DNA of 64,000 nucleotides, taken from positions 3,968,001 to 4,032,000 of the forward strand of contig NZ_FXBL01000004.1 of the NCBI RefSeq assembly GCF_900177325.1. The letters are read 5' to 3'. The translations under genes and the position numbers were made by a program. Below are positions 9,570-17,158 of the stretch, piece after piece; positions within the stretch are counted from its first letter, which is position 1, and each line of letters opens with the position of its first letter. Under the pieces are notes generated by a model, which was not told the DNA's origin, did not search any database, and saw nothing but the letters and a program-made list of their open reading frames with translations. The stretch comes from Mesorhizobium australicum. Its GTDB lineage: Bacteria > Pseudomonadota > Alphaproteobacteria > Rhizobiales > Rhizobiaceae.

Positions 9570-10145
9570 ATGTCCACGCAAACCACGGAAGCGTCCACGC
9601 CACGCCTTTTCATCCCCTTCCTCGGCGGCTTCTACGACACGGTCGCGCAGCCGCTGAGCTGGCTCATCCTGCGCGTCTTCGTCGGCGGCGCTCTCGCCAT
9701 TGAAGGCTGGGCGAAGATCCTGGCACCATTCGCACAGACCGGCTTCGTGGAAAGCATCGGCTTCTATCCCGGCTGGTTCTGGTCGCCTTTGCTCGCGGCT
9801 ATGCAGTTCTTCGGCGGCATCGCCATCGCGCTCGGCTTCCTGACGCGGCCCGTCGCGCTCGCCAATGCCGTGATGCTCGCCATCACCTGGTGGTTCCATT
9901 ACAGCCACTCGTATGGCGACGCGTTGCTGACCCAGGCCGGCATCGACATCGTGAAGGCCGGGGGCAACGACCTCTTCACCGCCAACGGCCTGCAGCGCCT
10001 GGCCGATGGCGGCGCCGCTTTCCTGCACCAGGTACAGGACAAGGCGACCTTCCTTTCTGCGATCTGGACCGTAGGCGTGCTGTTCTTCGCTGGTCATGGA
10101 GGCGGCCCATTGTCGGTCGACCGCGCCATTGGCAAGGAATTCTGA
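9570..10145 (+). CDS. DoxX family membrane protein
   Basis: Small integral membrane protein (191 aa) of the DoxX family, with several hydrophobic segments (SWLILRVFVGGALAIEGWAK, AAMQFFGGIAIALGFLTRP, ALANAVMLAITWWFHY). Family members link to terminal oxidases or redox stress; its specific role cannot be read from sequence. The reading frame begins at 9504, but ATG 9570 with AGGAG 9 nt upstream is preferred. A perfect FixK/FNR box precedes it and a bidirectional terminator follows. Confidence 0.85.
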   Translation: MSTQTTEASTPRLFIPFLGGFYDTVAQPLSWLILRVFVGGALAIEGWAKILAPFAQTGFVESIGFYPGWFWSPLLAAMQFFGGIAIALGFLTRPVALANAVMLAITWWFHYSHSYGDALLTQAGIDIVKAGGNDLFTANGLQRLADGGAAFLHQVQDKATFLSAIWTVGVLFFAGHGGGPLSVDRAIGKEF

Positions 10146-10166
10146 GCCGCTCGATCGTTCCGTGCT

Positions 10167-10194
10167 AAAAGGGTGCCGCTTGCGGCGCCCTTTT
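10167..10194. terminator. Bidirectional rho-independent terminator between doxX and adh
   Basis: Stem AAAAGGGTGCCGC / GCGGCGCCCTTTT with a 2-nt loop and one G-T pair, flanked by A and T runs so that it works on both strands. It ends the rightward doxX transcript and the leftward alcohol dehydrogenase transcript. Confidence 0.85.
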
Positions 10195-10210
10195 CATGCG
10201 CAAGCCGCCT

Positions 10211-11194
10211 CTACGGCACGAGTACCGCCGCGCCGCTGAGGCGGCCCTGCCGCAGGTCGTCGAGCGCCTCGTTGGCGCGCTCGAGCGGATAGGTGGTCGT
10301 ATGCGTGCGGACTTGCGCCGCCCGCGCCACCGGGAAGAACTCCTCGGCGTCACGGCGCGTCAGGTTGGCGACCGACACCAGTTCCCGCTCCTCCCACAGG
10401 ATCGCATATGGCATCGAGGGTATGTCGCTCATGTGAATGCCGCCGCAGACGACACGACCGCCTTTGCGGACGGCCTTCAGCGCAGCGGGAACGAGATCGC
10501 CGACCGGCGCGAAGATGATCGCGGCATCAAGCGGCACCGGCGGCGCCTCATCCGACCCGCCTGCCCAGTTCACGCCGAGGCTGCGCGCGAAGCGCTGGGC
10601 TTCGGCATCGCCCGGCCGCGTGAAGGCGTAGACCTCGCGACCCTGCCAGGCGCAGACCTGGGCGATGATGTGGGCGGCCGCGCCGAAGCCATAGAGGCCG
10701 ATACGCCTGCCCTCTCCCGCGCGCTTGAGCGACCGCCAACCGATGAGCCCGGCGCAGAGAAGCGGGGCAGATGCACCCGGATCGGCATCCGCGTCCAGGT
10801 CGAAGGCGAAATCCGAATCTGCCACGACATGCGTCGCGAAACCGCCATCGCGGGTATAGCCGGTGAACAGAGGCGCATCGCAGAGATTTTCCGAGCCGGA
10901 GCGACAATAGGGGCACGCGCCGCAAGTGTGGCCGAGCCACGGGACGCCGACCCTCCGCCCCAACCTCGCCGGCTCGACGTCCGGGCCCACGGCATCGACG
11001 ATCCCGACGATCTCGTGCCCAGGCACCAGCGGCAGCTTTGGATGTGTCAGGTCGCCGTCGACGACGTGGAGGTCGGTCCGGCACACTGCGCACGCTTCGA
11101 CCCTGAGCCGGATCTCGCCGACGCCAGGCATCGGATCGGGCCGTTCGACCGGCACGAGCGGCATGCCAGGCTTTTCGAGCACCATTGCCTTCAT
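10211..11194 (-). CDS. Zinc-dependent alcohol dehydrogenase family protein
   Basis: MDR-superfamily oxidoreductase (327 aa), probably interconverting alcohols and aldehydes with NAD(P)H. Catalytic-zinc residues are in CAVCRTDLH and PGHEIVG. The four-cysteine structural zinc site is CGACPYCRSGSENLC. The Rossmann segment is IGLYGFGAAAHI. It resembles AdhA-type enzymes. ATG 11194 (GAGGG 7 nt upstream) is preferred over the longer frame. It is divergent from the universal stress gene, and the FNR-like box at 11266-11279 lies 78.5 nt from this start, so both genes may share it. A role in fermentative redox balance is inference. Confidence 0.87.
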   Translation of the reverse strand: MKAMVLEKPGMPLVPVERPDPMPGVGEIRLRVEACAVCRTDLHVVDGDLTHPKLPLVPGHEIVGIVDAVGPDVEPARLGRRVGVPWLGHTCGACPYCRSGSENLCDAPLFTGYTRDGGFATHVVADSDFAFDLDADADPGASAPLLCAGLIGWRSLKRAGEGRRIGLYGFGAAAHIIAQVCAWQGREVYAFTRPGDAEAQRFARSLGVNWAGGSDEAPPVPLDAAIIFAPVGDLVPAALKAVRKGGRVVCGGIHMSDIPSMPYAILWEERELVSVANLTRRDAEEFFPVARAAQVRTHTTTYPLERANEALDDLRQGRLSGAAVLVP

Positions 11195-11265
11195 TGCGAC
11201 ACCCTCACAGAGCCGGTCGACCGGACCCAAGGCTGACATTTTCGCGCGTCACACTTCCCCGATCT

Positions 11266-11279
11266 TTGATCCTGCTCAA
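11266..11279. promoter_or_regulatory. FNR/FixK-type box between adh and usp
   Basis: TTGATCCTGCTCAA matches TTGAY-N4-RTCAA at nine of ten positions. Its centre is 70.5 nt from the usp ATG and 78.5 nt from the adh ATG, so either or both divergent promoters could be activated with a -41.5 geometry. Confidence 0.6.
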
Positions 11280-11342
11280 GGGAAGAGGGCACCGTCGTCC
11301 GTAGATTGACGGCATCTGCCACCAGATGGGAGCGCCCTGCCC

Positions 11343-12173
11343 ATGAAGACGATCCTCACCGTCACCAGCCCGGACCTCGACGACACGGACCTGAAGCTCG
11401 CCGCCACGCTGTGCGAGGAACACGGCGCGCATCTCGCCGTCCTCGTCGTCAAGCTCGCAGCTGCCCCGCCGATCGGCGGCTATGCCGCGATCGTATCGGA
11501 CGCATGGCTCCAGGAGCGGGAGGCCGACAAAGCAAGCCTGAAAGAGCGGACCGCGGCGGTATCCGACCTGCTCGCGACCCTGTCGATATCGGCCGACGTG
11601 TCGAGCGACTATCCCGAGGAACCGTGGGTGGACGACATCGTCGGCCGGCGCGCCCGCTATGCCGACCTCACGCTCGTCGGCCCTCAGCTTCTGCGCGGCG
11701 GCATCCTGAAGAGCAAAGTGATCGCCGGCGCCCTGTTCTCGTCCGGCAAGCCGCTGCTGCTCGTGCCGCGCGGCTCGAGCCCGACGCTCAGGCCGAGGCG
11801 CGTGGTGGTCGGGTGGGATTCGAGCCTGGAGGCGTCCAACGCGGTCGCCAGTGCGCTCGACATCCTGTCCACGGCGGAGGACGTCCGCCTGCTGCTGGTC
11901 GATCCCGTCGAGGGAGAGAGCGGCCAGGGCGCTGAACCCGGCGCCGATGCCGCCGCCTATCTCGCGCGACACGGCGTCAGGGTCACCGTCGACCGCCGTC
12001 CGAGCCAGGGCCGTTCGATCGCCGCTGTTTTGCGCCAGCACGCTGTCGACACCGCGGCCGAGCTGCTGGTGATAGGTGCCTACGGTCATTCCAGACTGGA
12101 GGAACGGATCTTCGGCGGGGTGACGAAATCGATGATCGACGAGCCGCCGCTGCCGATCCTGATGGCGCGCTAG
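11343..12173 (+). CDS. Tandem universal stress protein (UspA family)
   Basis: 276 aa with two UspA-like halves (about 1-140 and 150-276). The second half ends with the nucleotide-binding pattern GAYGHSRLEERIFGGVTKS (G-x2-G-x9-G-S/T type). Such proteins accumulate under oxygen limitation in alphaproteobacteria, which fits the FNR-type box in front. ATG 11343 follows GGGAGCGCCCTGCCC. The kinase fusion gene begins 100 nt downstream on the same strand. Confidence 0.9.
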   Translation: MKTILTVTSPDLDDTDLKLAATLCEEHGAHLAVLVVKLAAAPPIGGYAAIVSDAWLQEREADKASLKERTAAVSDLLATLSISADVSSDYPEEPWVDDIVGRRARYADLTLVGPQLLRGGILKSKVIAGALFSSGKPLLLVPRGSSPTLRPRRVVVGWDSSLEASNAVASALDILSTAEDVRLLLVDPVEGESGQGAEPGADAAAYLARHGVRVTVDRRPSQGRSIAAVLRQHAVDTAAELLVIGAYGHSRLEERIFGGVTKSMIDEPPLPILMAR

Positions 12174-12273
12174 TACATTGGGACGAACCACCTCGCGGCA
12201 GGCGCGTTTCCATCGATAGCGCCCGCCACGGGATTTTTCGGCCCTTTGGACCGACAAGCGGAAGGAGCCAGCA

Positions 12274-13815
12274 TTGATCACCGACGAGCAGACCGATGCG
12301 ATTGCATTCCTCACCGATCCCTCGACGCACGGGGTGACCGGCCCGGTCGAGACCATCGAAACCCACATCTCGCACATCGTTCTCGCCGGAGAGCGCGCCT
12401 TCAAGATGAAGCGCGCGGTGAAGCTCCCCTATGTCGATTTCTCAACCCCGGCCCTGCGGCTCGCCGCATGCGAGAAGGAGGTCGAGTTCAATTCCGAAAC
12501 GGCCCCCGGCCTCTATCTCGGCGTGCGGCGCCTGACGCGAGACGCCGGCGGACGTCTCGACTTAGACGGCGAAGGCGAGATGGTCGACGCGGCCATCGAG
12601 ATGAGACGTTTCGACCAATCCGCCCTGCTCGACCGGATGGCCGGAGCGGGCAGGCTGACGCCGGCCCTGATGACCGACACCGCGCGGATGATCGTCCGTT
12701 TCCACCGTGGCGCGCCGGTCGTCCATGCGGGCGGCGGCGCGGCCAATCTGGCGGGCGTGCTCGACATCAACCGGGCCGGCTTCGCGACAAGCCATGTCTT
12801 CTCGACGGACGAGGTCGAGCGCTTCGACGCTGCTTTCCGCGTAGCACTTGCGCATCATGCCGCCCTGCTCGACCGGCGGGAGCAGGCGGGCAAGGTGCGG
12901 CGCTGCCATGGAGATCTCCACCTGCGCAACCTCTTCCTCGACCAGGGCGAGCCGCGCCTGTTCGACTGCATCGAGTTCAACGATCAGATCGCCACCGTGG
13001 ACGTGCTTTACGATCTCGCCTTCCTGCTGATGGACCTATGGCACCGCGACCTGGACGAGCTCGCCAATCTGGTGATGAACCGCTACCTGGACGAGGCGGA
13101 CGATGAAGACGGCTTCGTGCTCCTCCCCTTCCTCATGGCTGTCCGGGCCGCCGTGCGGGCGCATGTCACTGCGACGCAGGTCGAGGAAGGCGCGGACCCG
13201 TCCGGCAAATTGGAAAGAGAAGCGCGCGCCTATTTCGACCTCGCTACCCGCCTGCTACCCCCCCATCCGCCACGCCTCCTCGCCATTGGCGGGTTGAGCG
13301 GCACGGGCAAGACGACGGTGGCCGAGGCGCTGGCGCCGCATGTCGGACCGCCGCCCGGCGCGCGCATTGTCGAGAGCGACCGCATCCGCAAGGCGCTGCA
13401 CGGCGTCGCAGCCGAAACGCGCCTGCCGGACAAGGCCTATCGGCCGGAAGTGTCCGATCGCGTCTATCGCGAGATGGCCTGGCGGGCCGGTCTCATCCTG
13501 TCCGAGGGCGGCTCGGTGGTAGCGGACGCCGTCTTCGAACGGCCGAATGACCGCGCCCGGATCAAGCAGGTCGCCGACGAGCGGGATGTCCCCTTCGACG
13601 GCATATGGCTGGAGGCGCCGGCCGACGTGCTCTGGCAGAGGGTCGGGCAGCGCTCCGGCGGCCCTTCCGACGCAACCGTCGACGTCCTGTCCCGCCAGTT
13701 GCAGCGGGACGCGGGCGAGATCGGCTGGCGGAGGCTCGACGCCGCGCGCCAGCCGGCCCGCATCGTCGCCGACATTCTGGCATTCACGAAAAAGGGCGAG
13801 CCCTCGGCCGCATGA
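12274..13815 (+). CDS. Bifunctional APH-like phosphotransferase / P-loop kinase fusion
   Basis: 513-aa fusion. The N-terminal half is an aminoglycoside-phosphotransferase-type kinase with catalytic loop HGDLHLRN (His212, Asp214) and metal-binding DCIEFND. The C-terminal half is a P-loop kinase (AAA_33/gluconate-kinase-like) with Walker A GLSGTGKT at 340-347. The family is widespread but its substrate is, to my knowledge, unassigned; antibiotic resistance is not implied. The start is TTG at 12274 behind a strong AAGGAG. It probably shares a transcript with usp. Confidence 0.85.
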   Translation: MITDEQTDAIAFLTDPSTHGVTGPVETIETHISHIVLAGERAFKMKRAVKLPYVDFSTPALRLAACEKEVEFNSETAPGLYLGVRRLTRDAGGRLDLDGEGEMVDAAIEMRRFDQSALLDRMAGAGRLTPALMTDTARMIVRFHRGAPVVHAGGGAANLAGVLDINRAGFATSHVFSTDEVERFDAAFRVALAHHAALLDRREQAGKVRRCHGDLHLRNLFLDQGEPRLFDCIEFNDQIATVDVLYDLAFLLMDLWHRDLDELANLVMNRYLDEADDEDGFVLLPFLMAVRAAVRAHVTATQVEEGADPSGKLEREARAYFDLATRLLPPHPPRLLAIGGLSGTGKTTVAEALAPHVGPPPGARIVESDRIRKALHGVAAETRLPDKAYRPEVSDRVYREMAWRAGLILSEGGSVVADAVFERPNDRARIKQVADERDVPFDGIWLEAPADVLWQRVGQRSGGPSDATVDVLSRQLQRDAGEIGWRRLDAARQPARIVADILAFTKKGEPSAA

Positions 13816-13826
13816 CCGGGGCTCGC
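13790..13826 (-). terminator. Rho-independent terminator of the phasin gene
   Basis: Inverted repeat GCGAGCCC / GGGCTCGC (13796-13803 and 13819-13826). On the minus strand it is followed by CCTTTTTCG, a terminator just past the phasin stop. It overlaps the 3' end of the convergent kinase gene. Confidence 0.7.
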
Positions 13827-13834
13827 GTCGCCGT

Positions 13835-14218
13835 TCAGGCGGCCGTCTGCGCGGCCATGTCCCCGGCGATTGTCGCGGCGTCCTTGCGTGCTTGCTTCGC
13901 CGCCTCGGACGCGAGCTTCGAACCGAGGGAAGCGAGCCGGCTGGCTTCGCCCGCATAGTCGGACGCGGCGTTCTGGGCAAAGGTGCTGAGGATGTCGAAG
14001 GCGTCCTTCATCTCCTCGCTCGCGGCGAGTTCCTCGGCAAGTTTCGCATCCTGCTCGTAGCGGCGTTTCAGGAAGGCGAGGCCCTCGATCTGATAGCGCA
14101 GCAACGCGCCGAATGCCTGCGCCTGGATCTGCATTCCCGCCTGGATCGCGTTGCGTCCCTCAGCCAGGAACGGTACGGACGGCGCTTCAATGGTGGAAGT
14201 CGTCTTCTTCGTCGCCAT
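13835..14218 (-). CDS. Phasin family protein
   Basis: 127-aa polyhydroxyalkanoate granule-associated protein. It has the short Ala/Gln/Lys-rich amphipathic helical composition of Phasin_2 proteins (for example the AIQAGMQIQAQAFGALLRYQ segment), an MATKKTT start and an Ala-rich tail. ATG 14218 has GGAG 9 nt upstream; the longer frame starting at 14281 is rejected because it would run through the FNR-type box. It is immediately downstream of the PHA synthase gene on the same strand but has its own box. Confidence 0.85.
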   Translation of the reverse strand: MATKKTTSTIEAPSVPFLAEGRNAIQAGMQIQAQAFGALLRYQIEGLAFLKRRYEQDAKLAEELAASEEMKDAFDILSTFAQNAASDYAGEASRLASLGSKLASEAAKQARKDAATIAGDMAAQTAA

Positions 14219-14280
14219 GTTCGATCTCCGCTTGCGTATCGCTTGCAGCAAAAACGCTAGCCGAGAAAGCCGGAGGCGCA

Positions 14281-14294
14281 TTGACTTCGATCAA
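14281..14294. promoter_or_regulatory. FNR/FixK-type box upstream of the phasin gene
   Basis: TTGACTTCGATCAA, a perfect TTGAY-N4-RTCAA match, lies in the short gap between the PHA synthase stop and the phasin start. Its centre is 69.5 nt from the phasin ATG, nearly the same distance as for doxX and usp. Confidence 0.7.
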
Positions 14295-14299
14295 GCGCC

Positions 14300-16102
14300 C
14301 TATCGCTGCAGCACAAAGACGCCCGGCGCATCGTCGAGTGGCGGAAGGCTATGATCCGGCGCGCCCATCGGCGGCGGCGCGACCCTCGCGGCCTCGGAAT
14401 GTAGTGCGAGCCAGTCAGTCCACGCCTCCCACCACGAGCCCTGCCGTGCGTCGGCCGACGCCGTCCACTCGTCCGGGCCGATCGACACGCCATCGGCGTG
14501 TTTCGTCGCGATGCGATAACGGCGGCGCGGCCTGCCGGGCTCGCTGACGATGCCGGCATTGTGACCGCCGCTGGTGAGCACGAAGGTGAGCTCCGTGTCG
14601 GTCAGGTCGTGGATCTTGTAGACCGACCGCCACGGCGCGACATGGTCCCGCTCCGTGCCGACCACGAACATCGGCGCCCTGATGTTCTGAATCGCCGCCG
14701 CCCTGCCCTCCACCATCAACCGTCCAGCCGCCAGGTCGTTGTCGAGATAGAGCTTGCGCAGATATTCGGCATGCATCCTGTAGGGCATGCGGGTCGTGTC
14801 GGCGTTCCACGCCATCAGGTCGAACATCGGCTCGCGCTCGCCCATCAGATAATTGCGCACCATGCGCGACCAGACGAGGTCGTTGGTCCGCAGCATCTGG
14901 AAAGCGCCGGACATCTGGTCGGCGGAGAGATAGCCGCGGTCCCACATCATGCTTTCGAGCAGGTGCAACTGGTCGTGGTCGATGAACAGCGCCAGTTCGC
15001 CGGGCTCGGAAAAGTCCGTCTGAGCGGCAAGCAGCGTGACGGTGGCGAGCCGGTCGTCACGCGCGCGCGCCATCGCCGCGGCGCCGATCGCGAGCAGCGT
15101 CCCGCCGAGGCAGTATCCCGCCGCATGGATCCGTCTGTCCGGAACGATCGCCGAGACGGCATCGACGGCGGCCATGAGGCCCAAACGGCGGTAGTCGTCC
15201 AGACCGAGGTCCCGGTCCTCGGCGGTCGGATTGCGCCACGAAATGCAGAAGACCGTATGGCCCTTCCCGACCAGGTAGCGGATCAGCGAATTGGCCGGCG
15301 ACAGGTCGAGGATGTAGTATTTCATGATCCAGGCCGGCACGATCAGCACCGGATCGGCGAACACGTCCGGCGTCGTTGGCGCGTACTGGATCAGCTCGAT
15401 CAGGTGATTGCGGAACACCACCTTGCCGGGCGTGACGGCCACATCCTTGCCGACGGCGAATTCCTCCGCGCCGACCCGCGGCTGCCCGTTTACCCTCCGC
15501 GTCTGGTCCTCGATCCAGTTGGCGAAGCCCTTCACAAAGTTCATGGCGCCCGTCTCGATCGTGCGGGAGATGATTTCCGGATTCATGAACGGCACGTTGG
15601 ACGGAGAGAACAGGTCAAGCATCTGCCGCGCCATGAAGGACACGACATCCTCGTGGTGCGGCGACACGCCCGGCACCTCATGCGTGACGTTGTGCCACCA
15701 TTGCTGGGTGAGCAGGAAGGATTGCGCCCATATGCTGAAGGGCGGTTTCCGCCACGCCTCGCCCGAGAACCGGTCGTCCCCCGGCAGCGGCTCTATCGTC
15801 GGCGGCGCGTCAGGATCGGAGTCGAGCGCAGCGACATGCGCCAGAAGCCGTGCGGACTTGCGGGCCGCCTTGTCGGCGAGCTCCAGCCGCTTGCCGGGCG
15901 CCGCCATCAGATGCGTCCACCAATCGAACTGCGCCATCGCCAGCGCCGTCGGCGACAGGCCTGCGCTCATGCGCGCCGTCATCGCCTCCCGCATCCTGTC
16001 GATGGCGCGAAACGCCTCGCTGCCCAGTTCCTCGCGGGCCGGCACCGGCGGGATCTCTGGAGCCTGAACGGTGGGCCTGGAAGTCTGTCTCGCGTCTTTC
16101 AT
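14300..16102 (-). CDS. phaC: Polyhydroxyalkanoate synthase (PhaC family)
   Basis: About 600-aa alpha/beta-hydrolase-fold polymerase that joins hydroxyacyl-CoA units into PHA. The lipase-like box GYCLGG carries the nucleophile Cys (about 331), the Asp region is VVGTERDHVAPWRSV, and the catalytic His lies in GGHNAGI. Length matches class I synthases. The reading frame extends to 16147; ATG 16102 is chosen, though the box at 16138-16151 would then leave almost no 5' leader for a -41.5 promoter, so the start is uncertain. The neighbouring phasin supports PHA metabolism. A main biosynthetic phaC may lie elsewhere. Confidence 0.9.
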   Translation of the reverse strand: MKDARQTSRPTVQAPEIPPVPAREELGSEAFRAIDRMREAMTARMSAGLSPTALAMAQFDWWTHLMAAPGKRLELADKAARKSARLLAHVAALDSDPDAPPTIEPLPGDDRFSGEAWRKPPFSIWAQSFLLTQQWWHNVTHEVPGVSPHHEDVVSFMARQMLDLFSPSNVPFMNPEIISRTIETGAMNFVKGFANWIEDQTRRVNGQPRVGAEEFAVGKDVAVTPGKVVFRNHLIELIQYAPTTPDVFADPVLIVPAWIMKYYILDLSPANSLIRYLVGKGHTVFCISWRNPTAEDRDLGLDDYRRLGLMAAVDAVSAIVPDRRIHAAGYCLGGTLLAIGAAAMARARDDRLATVTLLAAQTDFSEPGELALFIDHDQLHLLESMMWDRGYLSADQMSGAFQMLRTNDLVWSRMVRNYLMGEREPMFDLMAWNADTTRMPYRMHAEYLRKLYLDNDLAAGRLMVEGRAAAIQNIRAPMFVVGTERDHVAPWRSVYKIHDLTDTELTFVLTSGGHNAGIVSEPGRPRRRYRIATKHADGVSIGPDEWTASADARQGSWWEAWTDWLALHSEAARVAPPPMGAPDHSLPPLDDAPGVFVLQR

Positions 16103-16137
16103 GCCGCTGACGATAGCAGGCCGGACACGCAGGTGGA

Positions 16138-16151
16138 TTGATTTCACTCAA
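16138..16151. promoter_or_regulatory. FNR/FixK-type box upstream of the PHA synthase gene
   Basis: On the minus strand TTGAGTGAAATCAA, nine of ten matches to TTGAY-N4-RTCAA. Its centre is about 42 nt from the chosen start codon, closer than the ~70 nt of the other boxes. Confidence 0.5.
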
Positions 16152-16174
16152 TCCGCCGGACACCGGCGCGAGGG

Positions 16175-17095
16175 TCAGACGAGAAGCGTCGCCGCCGAAC
16201 GGTATTCGGCCTCCAGCCGGTCGACCAGGGCGGCGACATGCGGCAGATCGTCGATCGCGCCCACGCCCTGCCCCGCAGCCCACAGGTCGCGCCAGGCCTT
16301 GGCGTCCGTCGTGCCGAAGTTCAGCTTGTCGGGCGGCGTGAGATCGTCGGGATTCTTGCCCGCCGCGGCGAGGCTGGCGCGCAGGAAATTGCCGGGCACG
16401 CCGCTGACAGCCGGCGTGTAGACGATGTCGGCGGCCTTGGCGTCGAGGATCATCTGCCGCTGCCGCTCCACCGCCATGCTCTCGGCCGTCGCCATGAAGC
16501 GGGTGCCCATGTAGACCATGTCCGCGCCCATCAGCCGTGCCGCCGCCACCTGGCGCCCGGTCGAGATCGCGCCGCCGAGCAGGAGCGTACCGTCGAAGAT
16601 CTGCCGGATCTCGTGCAGCGCCGCGAACGGGCTGATCAGCCCCGCGTGGCCGCCCGCGCCATAGGTTACGGCAATCAGCCCGTCGACGCCCGCCTCGGCG
16701 GCCTTCGCCGCAAATCTCAGGTTCGTCACGTCGTGGAACACCAGCCCGCCATAGCCGTGCACCGCCGCGATCAGGTCGCGGTTCAACCCAAGCGACGTGA
16801 TGACCAGCGGCACCTTGTGATCGATCGTGATGGCGAGATCAGCCTCCAGACGCGGATTGGACTTGTGCACGACCAGATTGACGCCAAAGGGCGCAGCACC
16901 CGGCTCCAGCCTTCCGGCGATTTCGTCGAGCCAGTCGCGATAGCCGTCACTGGTCCGCTGGTTGAGCGCCGGGAAGGAACCGACCGCGCCCGCATTGCAT
17001 GTCCCGACGACGAGGTCGGGGCCGGAGATCAGGAACATCGGCGCGGCGACGACCGGAAGTCGAAGACGCCCGGCCCAGGAAACAGGTGTCGGCAT
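16175..17095 (-). CDS. Nitronate monooxygenase / 2-nitropropane dioxygenase-like protein
   Basis: FMN-dependent TIM-barrel oxidoreductase family (306 aa). Recognisable segments are PVVAAPMFLISGP at the N-terminus, AVTYGAGGHAG in the region of the catalytic His, and GGAISTGRQVAAARLMGADMV. Family members oxidise nitronates or act as enoyl reductases, so the true substrate is open. It begins 64 nt after the ABC binding-protein gene, behind a rho-independent terminator, so it is transcribed at reduced level with the liv operon or separately. Confidence 0.85.
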   Translation of the reverse strand: MPTPVSWAGRLRLPVVAAPMFLISGPDLVVGTCNAGAVGSFPALNQRTSDGYRDWLDEIAGRLEPGAAPFGVNLVVHKSNPRLEADLAITIDHKVPLVITSLGLNRDLIAAVHGYGGLVFHDVTNLRFAAKAAEAGVDGLIAVTYGAGGHAGLISPFAALHEIRQIFDGTLLLGGAISTGRQVAAARLMGADMVYMGTRFMATAESMAVERQRQMILDAKAADIVYTPAVSGVPGNFLRASLAAAGKNPDDLTPPDKLNFGTTDAKAWRDLWAAGQGVGAIDDLPHVAALVDRLEAEYRSAATLLV

Positions 17096-17112
17096 GCGGA
17101 AAGATCCCGAAA

Positions 17113-17144
17113 GGAAAAATGGCCCGCCGGGGAACGGCGGGCCA
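17113..17144 (-). terminator. Rho-independent terminator behind livK
   Basis: Perfect 9-bp stem TGGCCCGCC / GGCGGGCCA (17120-17128 and 17136-17144, 7-nt loop). On the minus strand it is followed by TTTTTCC. It lies between the binding-protein stop and the nitronate monooxygenase start. Confidence 0.75.
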
Positions 17145-17158
17145 AGGCTGGGTGTGTC

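Noticed and set aside
14498-16141. 547-aa plus-strand frame over the PHA synthase gene
   Set aside because: Antisense shadow; the minus strand encodes a clear PhaC with GYCLGG and catalytic Asp/His.
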